Shown: piece by piece, positions 33,479 through 44,698 of the stretch | How the letters are laid out: each line of letters starts with the position of its first letter | Position numbering within the stretch: the first letter of the stretch is position 1 | Assembly: GCA_037954325.1 (NCBI GenBank) | Contig: JBBMNZ010000019.1 | Location: 14,805,001 to 14,869,000, forward strand | Direction of reading: 5' to 3' | Length of the DNA: 64,000 nucleotides | Source of the DNA: Fistularia commersonii | Taxonomy: Eukaryota; Chordata; Actinopteri; Syngnathiformes; Fistulariidae | The notes under the pieces: generated by a model | Told to the model about the DNA's origin: nothing | Database searches by the model: none | What the model saw: only the letters and a program-made list of their open reading frames with translations | Translations under genes and position numbers: made by a program

Positions 33479-33830
33479 TACTTTATTAATCCCTCGTGGG
33501 GAAATTTGTTTTCTGCATGTAACCCATCATGGATGAACCATGAGCAGTAGCCTGCCATCCATCCACGCTAGGGGCGCAGTAAGGGGTTCAGTGTCTTGCT
33601 CAACAGCACACTAGGAGGAGCCAGGAATTGAACCAGGAATGTTCGCCGCCCCCTGAGGAAACTGGATAAAACCCCACGCAGACAGTGGAGAACATGTGAC
33701 CCCTGTGGGAATCCAACCAGCAACCTTCTCGCTGTGTGGCTGACGTGCCAATTGCTACGCTGCTGTGCTGCCCCCTGGTGGCTGCATAAAAATGAGCGAT
33801 TATAATTACCACATCCCTGCAATGACAGGA
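33479..33830. repeat. Fish interspersed repeat ending in ACCTT/CTGACGTGCC words
   Basis: TTTATTAATCCCTCGTGGGG, then AAATTTGTTTTCTGCATG, AACCCATC, and later GGGAATCCAACCAGCAACCT are common in fish repeats that join a LINE-like tail to a SINE-like head. The last part (33660-33780) resembles the reversed head of the SINE-like family. The composition suggests a composite of two old insertions. Confidence 0.5.
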
Positions 33831-34475
33831 ACAGTATTTAATGTTTACAGGTGGGTGTAATGCGGCTGTTGGATTTGCAATTTTTTTTCATAAGCGTCTT
33901 TATGTGTGTGTGTGTTTATGTGCTATTTGCATGTTTCATGTGGGCCTGCATGAAAATGTGTACTATAATATCTTCATGTATGAGGACTGGAAAAAAAAAA
34001 AGAAAAAAAGAGAAGTCGATTCTAGTTGCAGCGTCCCCGCTGGCTGCTTTTGTTCTTCATCCTCTTTTTCGGCACTGAACACACCAAGCGTTCTCTCCAT
34101 CTGTCCTCATCCCTCCATCGTGCACGGGCGAAGGAGAAAAAATGGCTGTCTATTAAACAGCCCACTTCAGCATGGTGAGATGGCTTGCTTATCATCGATG
34201 TCTGCTCTCCGCCGAGGTTCCTCACTACCTCGCTCGGAAACACCAAGACCGGAGGATTTATGCGCACGCACACACACACACACACACACACACCCACATA
34301 CACACACAGATACGCATCTTAGTCTGATGCTTAAACTTAAACTCAAAACTTAACTTTTACCGCTAAAATGTTCAGGTATGAGGGTTTGCGAATATTTTGG
34401 ATTGACCAAGAGCACTGTAGTTGTGAAATAACAAAATCAATCCTGAAATACAATTTGCCTAATAGTTGCACATGC
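33831..34475. other. Unassigned, with A-rich and (CA)n tracts
   Basis: An A-rich purine run is at 33990-34011 and a (CA)n tract with variants at 34263-34312. The 170-codon frame through this region (33841-34353) is driven by low-complexity segments and has no domain motif. Confidence 0.5.
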
Positions 34476-34640
34476 AGTGTGTCGATGCAACCATTCACTT
34501 TTTCATTCACCTGTCTGGACAATTCAGGGTCTCCGATGAACCTCCTGCATGTTTTTGGAAGAACCTGGAGGCACCCCACGCAGACAATCTCCAAACAATC
34601 TCTGCGCCATTGTTCATTCATTCATTTAAATTTTTGTTTT
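34476..34640 (-). repeat. SINE-like fish repeat, reversed fragment
   Basis: ACCATTCACTTTTTCATTCA, CCTGTCTGGACAATTCAGGG, ACCTCCTGCATGTTTTTGGA and CCCCACGCAGACAATCTCC are the middle of the family in reverse. A short ATTCATTCATTT run follows. Confidence 0.65.
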
Positions 34641-35159
34641 CGAATTTTCATATTTTATTTCAGCCGGTCTGCCCCAGAGGGGACATTTCACACAGAGCGA
34701 AATCCAGCGTTGCCAGCATTCAGTTTGTCTCCAGCAATCAATTTATGCCACGGGCTGATCTCTCGTGGCTCCTTTTGCTAAATACACCACAGTGGAGGGC
34801 TGCATACACACCTGTTCTTACCCCCCTCCCCCTCACGCTTCAAAGCAGAATATAGCCCGAGAAGAAGCATGTTCGACTATGCGTGTTATTGACGGGCATA
34901 TTGACAGACACTAAGGAGCCTGCAGCCTCTGCAACGCCGCTTGACATCCATACAATGAGCAGACCTACTGAAGCAGGTGCTGGCCTTTTTCAAAAAAAAA
35001 AAATTTAATGTGTGCCACCTTTCATTTACAGCCGCAGAAATGTGTAAATTGGTTTCGCAATTGAGTATAGAGTCGGTTCTGAAATGTGAGAATGAGTCAT
35101 GTCACCTGACATTCTTCTGTTGCTGATTGCTGTTTTTTGAAGAAAAGAAAAAAAAAGGA
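34641..35159. other. Unassigned sequence
   Basis: Contains short A runs at 34990 and 35140-35157. No recognisable gene or element. Confidence 0.4.
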
Positions 35160-35470
35160 TTGCATTGGAATGATGCTTACCTCTTTCACCTCATATCTTC
35201 TCCTGAGTCACTGGGTTTTCCTATCACTTGGAGAGGCTTGATCTTTTGCAGTGGTCCTGCCACAACCCCACCATTATTTCCTGCATGAATATTAAAGCTG
35301 TTACTGTTAGCTATTAACATGTAGCTCTGCTGTAATTATTACTAGATCATTTGCCCAGCTGTTTGAGGCAGAAGGCCGCCCGCATTGAGCTGGGATTTTC
35401 CTCAAATGCTTGCTCATGAGGGGAATTTTGCATTTCTGTAAATTATCTGAACTTTGATTTGATTTGACTT
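35160..35470 (+). mobile_element. L2 3'-UTR-like fragment
   Basis: GGCTTGATCTTTTGCAGTGG, TTGAGGCAGAAGGCCGCCCG and GCATTGAGCTGGGATT share their order with 62.90-62.99 kb. The first coding parts are gone. Confidence 0.6.
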
Positions 35471-35955
35471 AAATAAGACCTGACTGGACTTTAAAACAGC
35501 AATGTTTTCCCTGCGCAAATAGCGCAGACACTTTCCTCCAACTGCTTTCCATTCTTTTCTTTTTTTTGTTAGCAACAGAGTAAAAATGCGCTTACATGGC
35601 AGAGGTGGTGATGCATTAGTTGCATGGTAAGCAGGGGGGGGAGTGTAAAAATGAGGTGGAAGAAGGGGAAGGAGAAGTAATCTAAAGCAGGTGGCTGCTG
35701 TCTGTTCTCTTCCTTTGTTTCTGCTGCTTTGAACAACTGAGGACTTCATGAATAAAGAAAAGGGGGGTCGATCCGAAAGCAACCCGTGCATGGCGGGGCT
35801 GAGGACAAAGCTCGCTAACAATCAGATTTATACATATTTTCATTTGTATCTTGACTGGCAGGCGATTTTCTCTCGTGTGGAATTGTGTTTGGGTGTGTTA
35901 GCATCATAGCCCAGTATCCACACCTGCTTTTAATGCATGAGCAGTCAAAGCGCTA
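35471..35955. other. Unassigned sequence
   Basis: The 135-codon minus frame (35414-35821) is low-complexity. A G run is at 35633-35641. No feature is supported. Confidence 0.4.
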
Positions 35956-35957
35956 CA

Positions 35958-36033
35958 TACACTATAAGGCAAAAAGTATTCGCTCACCTGACTTGACTTG
36001 TATAGGAAATTAAATGACATCCCATTCCTGCTA
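35958..36033 (+). mobile_element. Tc1/mariner-type terminus (single end)
   Basis: TACACTATAAGGCAAAAAGT, then ATTCGCTCACCTG, and later ACATCCCATTCCTGCT match the inverted terminal repeat of a widespread fish Tc1-like transposon. It is cut off at about 36033 by a minus-strand LINE fragment. No opposite end is found. Confidence 0.7.
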
Positions 36034-36480
36034 CCTTTCCGGGGGCACCGCAGCCAATCATCTGCCTCCATCTAACCCTTTTCTCCGCCTTCTTTTCTGT
36101 CATACCTGCGAACTGCTCCCCCCTCCATCCAGCTCCAACCTCAGCATACAAGTCCAAACATCTACGCTGTGCAGTCCTCTGATGGGCTCGTTCCTTATCC
36201 TCCCCATCCTACTCACTCCCAAAGAAGAACCTCCATATCTTCATCTCTTCACCTTACCTTTCAATCCCTTCCACCTTTTCTTCAGCCGTTCCAACCTACT
36301 TGCACATGTTTATCCACCTCTTCTACACACTTGCCATTGCGCTGGACCCCTGGTACCCTTTGTATCTCCACTCCTTGTAGCCTTGTAGACTCCTTATTGG
36401 TCCCTCTCGCTCACACGTGTATGCTGTATTGCTAACCTCATCTCTCCGGCTTCCAGGAGTTTACTTCCACCTCCCAAGAT
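36034..36480 (-). mobile_element. RTE-like LINE 3' fragment, minus strand
   Basis: The reverse complement begins near the 3' end with a GATGATTGGCTGCGGTGCCC word, the counterpart of the GGCGACCCC terminus of the copy at 14.8-17.6 kb. Bases 36210-36330 encode, in reverse, the tract found at 17100-17300 in that copy (its complement includes AGGTTGGAACGGCTG). It is degraded, with no open frame. Confidence 0.65.
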
Positions 36481-36819
36481 TTTTCCTCCACCCGTTCTCA
36501 CCATGGAACATTCGCGATATCCACACATTCACGGATCTCGTAATGAGGATGATGCGTGGAAAGATTCGCGCCAGCTGTCAACAGCTTTATTTCCAGATCT
36601 CTGCTAATATTCACATCCTGTACGCATGTGGTGAAGATGTGACAGAGAACAAAGTGATTGTAGCAGCGTCTTTTTGGATATTAAAAAAAAAAAAAAATCA
36701 TGATCATGATTACATTTCTTTTTTTTTTTTTTAGACTGACCTTTTTATTTACACTTACCTACAACCATGCTAATGGCTAGATAGAATTATGCAATGAAGC
36801 CATCTTTTAATAATATAAT
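36481..36819. other. Unassigned sequence
   Basis: A and T runs occur at 36681-36695 and 36719-36732. No gene or element is seen. Confidence 0.4.
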
Positions 36820-37265
36820 ATTTAAAAATGCCTGCTTTTGACATAAGTGATGGAAAGGGACCCGAGGAATATGAGAATTCCGTCACTGATTAATATTATT
36901 TGGCATTTGAAGGCCCTTCCTGCACCGTTTGTGTTTTCCTGCAGGTATTTTGTTGATCTGCTAATCAGCAGATTCAGATTTGGACATGTCTGAGAGCGCT
37001 GGCCTACATTTAACACTTGATATTATGTGGAATAAAACATGCAGACGTTGCCATTGGAACGTCTGGCTTCATCTCGCCGCCTCGCGATTGCAGGTCCTCA
37101 GACAGCCGAGCCCGGCCAGTCAGCTGACTGCGCTGGCCAGTATTAGCCTTTTAAAGCAAATTGGTGGTGACAGAATGTTGGCTGAAAACTTTGCAGATGA
37201 ATATTTTACATGCAGAATAGCTGTGAGATTATTTTTAGACTACTTACCTAACAATATAGTTCATA
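36820..37265. other. High-complexity unique stretch, possible regulatory DNA
   Basis: No repeat-family words are present. A dyad ATCTGCTAATCAGCAGAT lies at 36956-36973, flanked by homeodomain-like TAAT words (GATTAATATTATT) and CCATTGGAACG. There is no open frame with motifs. Such composition is compatible with a conserved non-coding element, but the inference is only from texture and motifs. Confidence 0.3.
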
Positions 37266-37490
37266 CGCTGTTACTTGGCTATGTATATATACATATATGA
37301 TGTATATATACAATAAATATGCTTTATATTCAGGATACATGTACACAGTATATTTACAGTATATATACATACACACACATTATACGGGATTGCATGCATA
37401 CATACATACATACATACATGCGCTACACACACATAGATAGATATACACACCTACGCACACGCACACACACACACACACACACACAATATA
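37266..37490. repeat. Microsatellite cluster (TATA, CATA, CA)
   Basis: Alternating TATATAC words at 37280-37375, CATA units at 37396-37420, then (CA)n to 37485. It runs directly into the Tc1-like terminus. Confidence 0.85.
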
Positions 37491-37617
37491 CAATGGGGAG
37501 AACAAGTATTTGATTCACTGCAGATTTTTCATCTTTTTCCACTTGCAAAGAATGTAAAGGTCTGTAATTTTTATCATCGATACTCTTCAACTGTGACGGA
37601 ATCTAAAACAAAAATCA
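37491..37617 (+). mobile_element. Tc1-type terminal repeat (single end)
   Basis: CAATGGGGAGAACAAGTATT, then TGATTCACTGCAGATTTT, GTCTGTAATTTTTATCAT, CTTCAACTGTGA and GGAATCTAAAACAAAAATC match the terminus of a widespread Tc1-like fish transposon. It differs from the terminus at 35958. It is bounded by (CA)n tracts on both sides, with no opposite end. Confidence 0.8.
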
Positions 37618-37665
37618 TACACACACACACACACACACACCCACACACACACACCCACACACACA

Positions 37666-37708
<43 letters not shown>

Positions 37709-37715
37709 TTATATT
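37618..37715. repeat. (AC)n microsatellite with CCAC interruptions, ending in (TA)n
   Basis: About 37 AC units with regular C insertions (CACCCAC), followed by a short TATATATA run. Confidence 0.95.
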
Positions 37716-38694
37716 CATATGTCCTCATATGACATTTGAATTGGAGTATATATAAATTGTAGTATATGGTTGCATACCAATAATCCATTTTATGTAAGCC
37801 ACCTTACTCCACACAAACATGAATATCCACACAATCAAGATTTCAAGAACACGCAAAAAAACAATAAAAGGGACAAAGTGGTAACATAAAAAAGAAAACA
37901 TTAAAAAAACATGTAAATGAAAGGGTGAATGGTTGTATTTCAAGCTTGATAAATAATGAATGAATGAATACGTAGTACATTTTTGTTTACTCAGTGGGGA
38001 CACTTTCATATTCCACTCAACTCAGTCCTTATAGTGCAAATTCCACATTGTAAAAAAAAAAATTCTGAAAGACATTCATAAAATCCAACCGGAGCTCAGT
38101 GTTTGTCTAATAAAGCCCTTGGTTGCTTATATGTGTGTATTTGTGCGTGTGTGTGTTTGTTCAAACCCGCAGCCGATCGATCCAGCGCTGCAAAGTCAAC
38201 CATTGTGTCTCTCATCCCTCCAAACATTAATTAGCTGAAACAGAATTATACAATGTGTAAACACAGAGCTGCCCCATATGTCCATTTTTCACCCCCCCAT
38301 TCAACTGCGGCACAAATCAGACAGTTTTCAGCACTTTAGGAGCCCACACTCCACTCTTTTCCTGTCTATTCACATGCTCACGGTTTGCTACAAAGCCTAA
38401 TCTTGTGCTTCTGTTCACCTCATTAAAAGTACAGTGTCCTATGGTGGAAAGTTTTCACTCTCCGTTCCAAATTAAAGCACATTGCATTTTCTTCAGGAAG
38501 TCAGACTGTCAGGTTTTTTATTATGAATGGAAGCTGTTTTTAAAAAATAGAAAATAGACACAACAAAAAAACACAGAGCCCATCCCTTAAAACCAGAGTC
38601 ACACAAACAATAATTGTTTTTTTCTTCTTTGTGATTACAAGTTCCCATCTTCCATATACAGATTATACCCCCTTATTTTCATGTCATAAAGAGA
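37716..38694. other. Unassigned, partly high-complexity
   Basis: Bases 37716-38060 are AT-rich. Bases 38080-38480 are more complex and include CAACCATTGTGTC, a SOX-like site, and AACATTAATTAGCTG, a homeodomain-like site. No repeat words and no coding signal. Confidence 0.35.
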
Positions 38695-39115
38695 CACGCC
38701 AATCATTTATTCACTCATTCACATGTGATGTGCAGACTTATACCCATTCACCCTCTCATTCACACATAATTTAGAGACACACGTCCATTCACCCTCTCAT
38801 TCAAATGTCAAACAGAGTCATGCAATCATTTACGTCATATATATACATACACACATTCACCCTCTCTTTTATACATCTTGAACATACATATGTCTGTTCA
38901 CCCTCTCGTTCATTGATCATAAAGACACCTGCACACATTCATTCTCTCATTCCCTGCAACACATAGAGTCATACACCCATTCACCCTCTCATTTACACAT
39001 CTGACCAATTCAAGGTCTTACATGAACCTCCTGCATGTGCTTGGACTGATGGATGAACACGGAGAACCATGAGGAACCCCGAGCAGATACAGGGGAGAAC
39101 ATGGAGTCAGACTAT
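38695..39115 (-). repeat. SINE-like repeat with an expanded ~41-bp internal module
   Basis: Variants of CATTCACCCTCTCATTCACA start at about 38745, 38786, 38854, 38896, 38936 and 38978, so the spacing is about 41 bp with one 68-bp interval. Each unit carries an ATAGAGACAC-like half. The rest of the reversed SINE body (GAACCTCCTGCATGTGCTTG, GAACCCCGAGCAGATACAGG) follows at 39020. Other copies carry this module only once. Confidence 0.8.
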
Positions 39116-40210
39116 CTCTTAATGACTGTTGACATTCTGTCATTTTTTTTACTTTCACTTTCACTTTTCAGCTGGAAGCTGTGCAAGCCCTTCCTAGGCT
39201 CTGGTTTGTATCTTCCTACCTCCACTTAAGTCAGATGCCTGAAAGAAAGACAACACACAAACACAAAAAAAGCAACCGACGTTGAATCGTCGAAACACAC
39301 AAATGCGCCAGTACACACACACACACACACACCCACGTCGACGCAAAGAAATTGATTCCTTTAATTCTCTTGTGCACACACGTGGGCCTAATCGCCGGGC
39401 CTCCGCTGAAAAAAGTGGGGCTGGGATAAAGAGCTGGATGTGCTGATGGACCGTCTTCATTACGTTCCAGCTTTCCTCTGAGAAAGAAGAAACAAAGAGG
39501 CGGGGAGGATTTTAATCACTGTAACACCTTCCCTTTTAAACATTTTTTCATCTCTCTTTTCTTTTATTCTAGAAATATTACAAATATTTTTTTATAAATT
39601 TTTGTTTTGCCGCATTAGCCCTTGCGAGGGGAAAAGAGTGAAAAAATAGCAGTGCTTTTACATGGATTTAAAAGAAATATTCCACTGTGATACACATTCA
39701 CTTCTGGACAGCTCCGTCACACTGCAGTATCCTTCCAAACTTTAAATGTTCTCATCCATTAGGCGGCAACGCTACACCTGTCCAATTTGGGATATCAAGG
39801 TCCGTTTTGCCGCACTGGCTCCGTTCGCAACGACGACGGGACTAAAAGGGTCTTCGGTGAAGAAACCTCTCAGAGCACTTGCATGTAATTATATTTATCC
39901 GTGACTGATTCCATGCCTCATCCTCACTTTACTCTAAACTCTTTCATTTTCACAAATAAAAGAGAGCTAAGCCTTTAGTCATTCATTATTTATTGGGCGT
40001 AATAGGTAGTTCTATACACCAATAAATTGATATATATGTATAAAGTGTAAGTACTGAATACAAATGTATTTAATATAGATTTCATAATTTTGTATATATT
40101 TATTTATAATTTCATATAAATGGATTACATTTATTCATTCTTTTTTTTCATTTTTTCTCACTCCTTTTTAGCACACTATTGCACATTAACCATTATATCA
40201 GTGTGGTTAT
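39116..40210. other. Unassigned sequence
   Basis: A (CA)n tract lies at 39313-39332. Bases 39333-39560 are high-complexity with AATTGATTCCTTTAATTC and GATTTTAATCAC words. Bases 39950-40150 are AT-rich. No gene or element called. Confidence 0.4.
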
Positions 40211-40216
40211 ATTATA

Positions 40217-40252
<36 letters not shown>

Positions 40253-40253
40253 G
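40211..40253. repeat. (ATT)n microsatellite
   Basis: About 13 uninterrupted ATT units. Confidence 0.95.
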
Positions 40254-41000
40254 GGAAACAAGTTTACAGGCTGCACAACACTTTTAATCATATCCAAAAC
40301 AACAACGCAGTTTGGTAACATCCTCACTATCCAAGCTGTAGTTAGTTTATATATACACCAATACAAATACACAAATACTTTATTCGTTTATTTCAATTCA
40401 TTAATTATGATCTTTTATTTTAGAAACATGCATGGCAGTTGTCAACAGAAGCAGTACCTTCCTCTGCTGATGGCTGCGTAGCCATCACGCAACAGAAACA
40501 GACATTTGCACGAAATAAAATATGCAAACGATAACCAAGTTAATTTGGATAAAAGGTTGAAGATTAAAATTGAAGGCGCTGATCAATCCTATATTTGATT
40601 ATTTGGTGCCTTGCAGATAGCAATATATACACCCCAGAGTTACATATGATGCATTTTTCAGAAACACCCCATGTGGGAGGAGGGTGTGGGAGTGGGGGGA
40701 TCCTGTTGTTGACTGGACTTCCATGAAGAAACCAACAAGGTGCACATATGTTGGCTTAAAATCGTTACCGGTTAAAGTGGATTCATCGTTTTTAATAAGT
40801 AAAAAGAATCATCAAAATGCATTTGTTCGCAACATGATTCACACTGAGCAGTGAAATGCTAAAAAGCCATTACCAGAAAGACGTGTAATTATTATTACAA
40901 TTCAGGTTATTCTGACCTGAGATATTAATCAACGGGGCGTTTATATAGGAGACCTTCTGGCATACCAAATCGCACCCGGCAATACGTCCACGTAAAGGCA
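40254..41000. other. Unassigned sequence
   Basis: AT-rich unique-looking DNA without motif-bearing frames or repeat words. Confidence 0.4.
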
Positions 41001-41640
41001 TTTATCGTGAAGGTCATTTTTTGAGAAACAGAAATGAAAAGCCTCCATTGTGGAAAGTTCGCGGCGGGAGCACTTCATTCAGCGTCTGGAGCGCCGTGGT
41101 CCCGTGGATGACTTCTGTCATTCACTCAGCACAATGCAAAGTGGTTTCTACAGCTCCCAGTTGGACCATACAGTATGAATGAGGGTGGAGGTAGGCCGGT
41201 GATACTTTGTTTAAAAAGTTGGTTGACAGCTGCACAATCACGAGAAGGTCAAACCCGAGGCTGAATGAAGCCGTGTGTGTGGCGTTGGGTGGGTGGCGTC
41301 ACATCCAACAGGGCGATATTTATAAATTACTGTATGACATTATTTACAAGGCCGATTATTTATCTAAACGCGTGTCATTATGATATTACAACACCTCCTA
41401 CGCTGCAGCGCCGTTATGCCGTGAAAAATAGCGGAGGATCGTAGCGGGACACGGTCGGGAAGCGAATTTAGTCATTGATGACTCAGCAGAATAACTTAAT
41501 TTGGTTTTCACTTTGCTTCTAGCGGAATTTTACACTTTGCCTCCGCCATTAAATGTCTCTCTTGGCTCCCGCGGTTGACTGGCAGGCTCCAGCTGCGCTC
41601 TCCCAGACCTATAGGCGAATTCGCCCTATTTTTTCTTCCT
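41001..41640. other. High-complexity unique stretch, possible regulatory DNA
   Basis: No repeat words or coding frames. TGATGACTCAGCA at 41476-41488 differs by one base from the 13-bp Maf recognition element of the TPA type and contains a full AP-1 site (TGACTCA). Several GC-rich words and AT-rich homeodomain-like words surround it. Function is inferred only from motifs. Confidence 0.3.
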
Positions 41641-42290
41641 AAGTCAGGAGATAACAAGCACACTTAGGTATATCATTCACTTCTTGAAGTACTTTGTTTG
41701 CCAAAGTTTGCTTGTATTTTCTCTGCGAATACAAATTAGGGACATAAGCTGACTGCTATGCATTAGAACAATCCTAGAATATCTTTATGTTTTCAAAGAA
41801 AATAAAAAAATTGCCATTAATATAGCAACCGGTTGAAATAACATCCCTCATGAGGACTCTAGATGAAACTTGATGCACCGGGCCGAAATGATTCCCTTAA
41901 AAACTCCAAACTCAGCCAATAATGTTCTGAATGAAGACTGAATTACTGAAAAAGGTTGGCAATGCTCAATATGAAAGGGAATTTAAAGACTGGTTTACAA
42001 AACAAACCATAAATAAATACATATGGATGAGTCAGTGAAATCATTTGGGTCTCCAATGACGCTTTTGGTTTCGTTCACGTTCAGGATTAGATTGACTCTG
42101 CAGCCGCCTCTTAAACCTCCAATGCTGACATACAGTAAAAGAAAAAACACCAACTACGTGCTCAAGTGTATTTCCACGTGAGACTTTGAGGATGAAGCAC
42201 AACCTTGTCGGTAATTACTAAAATTACCAGAACGTAAGATTTCGGTCTCCTGCTTTCAATTAAGTCGGTAATGACCTGACATTTGTGTGG
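41641..42290. other. Unassigned sequence
   Basis: Unique-looking AT-rich DNA. No gene, RNA or repeat is recognised. Confidence 0.4.
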
Positions 42291-42430
42291 AGCGTGGACA
42301 GAGCGACAGGAGAGCCGCGTACCGTAATCAAAAGGTGGATGCTGTTATCAATCATATAATTGCAGTGCTCCTGCTGTGGAATGCGGTTTATTTGTGAGTG
42401 GCCATTTTTATTAACTTCTTATTAATCCGT
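42291..42430. other. High-complexity unique stretch with PBX- and RUNX-like motifs
   Basis: ATCAATCA (42347-42354), GAATGCGGTTTATTTG and GCCATTTTTATTAAC occur within 100 bp without repeat words. This could be a conserved non-coding element. There is no direct evidence of function. Confidence 0.25.
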
Positions 42431-44310
42431 TTGTTATTGTCTTGGCTTACATTTGATTGGTCATGTTTGGTTTCAAAGTAAGCAACATCATTGTTAGTTG
42501 TAGAACAATATATTAAGGTGTTTACATGCCATTGCGTTATGGGTCAGATCACAATTCAGCCGATGGTTCGGAAAGTGAAATGTTAGCCAAACAAAAACAA
42601 TCTAACGAAGTCTTACACAATCACTTTTACACAAATCCATCAGATATCTCCAACACGTCTCAGAAGCTAATCATCGAGTGCCTTGTTGCTGTCTATCCCT
42701 AGTGGGTTGAGGGACCGCATAAAGACAAAGCAACACTGCTAAATATTACTGTTTTTTTCCTCAAGTGAGAGAGGGTATACAATTAACTGAGACTCAAACA
42801 TTTAAGGTGTCCCCTTCAATCACCTGAAACGCAGTCTGATGGGTATTGTCTTCTTGTTAATTTAATTTCAAGACAGTGGGGTGAAGCAGCTGTGTCTCCC
42901 ACTGTTTTCTTTGAAATAATAGTATACATTGCAAATATTTATATCCGTACAAAAGTCTGGTGAAGCTGGATTGTATTTATATGACACAGCATAATCAAAA
43001 TACAGTAGTCTGATCACTTTCCATGTAGAGCAGGTGTGTATTGCACTCTTTAATAAGAGCTACTGCAGGAGCGCCCACCACATCGATCCCAATCTATCAA
43101 CAGACAACATGGAGCACTGACCCTATTGAGTAAAAACGAGCGAGTCACAGAATACACTACAGTACAGGTATTGTGGGTCGATGTCATTGAAAAATATCTG
43201 TAAGCCTATCAGCCAACTCCTCTGTGGTGCTCGGGACTTGATTAACACACAGCCGGTCCAAGATCTCGATCAGAAGATCAGTTTGAGGCTAGCTACCAAC
43301 AACTCTGTCAAGAATTTGCAACACTGCCTGATTCCATTCAGCGCAAGATGTCATCAGAGTATGCTAATGCTCCAAAATGTCCAGAATTTTATTGTGCAAT
43401 ACATGCTCATGCTTTGGCTGCAGGCACAATTGATCTCGAACTGCTAAAAGAGCATTGCTAACAGTTGCACGCTAATAGCCGAAACGATTATTACGATCAC
43501 TATAGAAATAACAATAGGCGGCCCTGTGGAGATCCTACTGTGAAATGAGAGAGCAAAAAGACTCAGGAGAAAATGCACGAGTGCATGAAGGGAGATCGCT
43601 CAGCAGCGTAAAAATATGGCAGCATCTACGCTTTTGTGTTCAAGTTTGCCTTTCTGCCGCTTCTGATAGCGCTCAAACAACCTTGGCGAGAAGAGGCAAA
43701 AGGTCCACGGACGTAGAGGTGAGAGAAGGGCAGACCGATTCATCGGTGTAGATTCATTTGTGGAATTTGTAATTGGGGGACTGTCAACCTGAAAACTACG
43801 TTTTTCCTCCACAGGGAAATGGTGTGACTTGGGCAAGTCGGATAGAATCTGCCAAACGCGGTGGATAATCACGTCATGGATAGTCACCCCGGGCCTTGAC
43901 TGTACCGCTGGCTTCAGTAGCCTGACTCAGTTTAATCTTCGCATTGAGTTTTTTTTTTTTTTCTTTCCCTCAAAAAGGAAAAAAAAAAAAAAAAAACTTC
44001 ATGGTATAAATATTTAAACCTTTCAACCATTTTAAACCGTGATAAATTTGCTGGCACAGAAAATGGTACAGCCATGTAAATTCACATTTCTAGCAGCGTT
44101 TCTCTTCTATAACCATCATATTCACACCCTCTCGTTTTAATGTCATTTATAGCTCTGATCTCTGCAGCATCGGGACGCTTGGCTGTCTTTGTCTGGCTGT
44201 TGTTCCAGATATCGGTCACTCCATTCAGTATGAAATTACAGGGTTATTTCATGATCCAGAAACGGATTCAGATGTAATTTTGTTTTTGGAAATGATAATT
44301 CAACACTGGG
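42431..44310. other. Unassigned sequence with a T-run/A-run foldback
   Basis: A T run (43949-43962) faces a longer A run (43978-43996) across a short CTTTCCCTC spacer. The frame at 43181-43447 has 88 codons without motifs. Nothing else is recognised. Confidence 0.4.
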
Positions 44311-44600
44311 TGGCGCAGCAGTTAGCGCTTCTTGTCACACCAGGATGGTCGCTGGCATGGAGTCTCCATGTTCTCCCTGTGTGTGTGTGGGGTTCCTCCG
44401 GGTTCCTCCCACAGTCCAAAAACATGCAGAAGGTTCAGTAGAGACCCTGAATCGCTCAGATGTGTGAATGAGAGGGTGAAATTTTGATTGTATCAATATG
44501 TAGCATCTGACATTCAGTGACAGCTGGGATAGGCTGCACCTTGAGTGCTGGAAAAGTCGTGTAGATAATGAATGAATGAATGAATAAATTAATGAATGAA
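44311..44600 (+). repeat. SINE-like fish repeat, full direct copy
   Basis: This is the most complete forward copy. The head GGTGGCGCAGCAGTTAGCGC resembles a pol III A box. A middle follows with TCCATGTTCTCCCTGTGTGT, GGGTTCCTCCCACAGTCCAA and AACATGCAGAAGG, then AGCTGGGATAGGCTGCACC, and a tail of about seven GAATGAAT-like units. The B box position (GGATGGTCGCTGG) is degraded. The family lacks coding capacity. Confidence 0.75.
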
Positions 44601-44698
44601 TGAGTGATTAAACAGCTCCCATCATGGCAGGTCAGTTCAAAATCAGAATAATATCCAACTCTTTCAAAACATCCCAGGTGCTGAGAATACTGTACATG
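44601..44698. other. Short spacer
   Basis: Nothing is recognised between the SINE-like tail and the inverted-repeat element. Confidence 0.4.

Noticed and set aside
33841..34353. 170-codon plus-strand open frame
   Set aside because: It runs through A-rich and (CA)n tracts; the translation is low-complexity with no domain, and it is not bounded by plausible splice or UTR features.
38700..39010. CRISPR-like array
   Set aside because: Units of about 41 bp are diverged copies of a SINE module without unique spacers, and the DNA is vertebrate.
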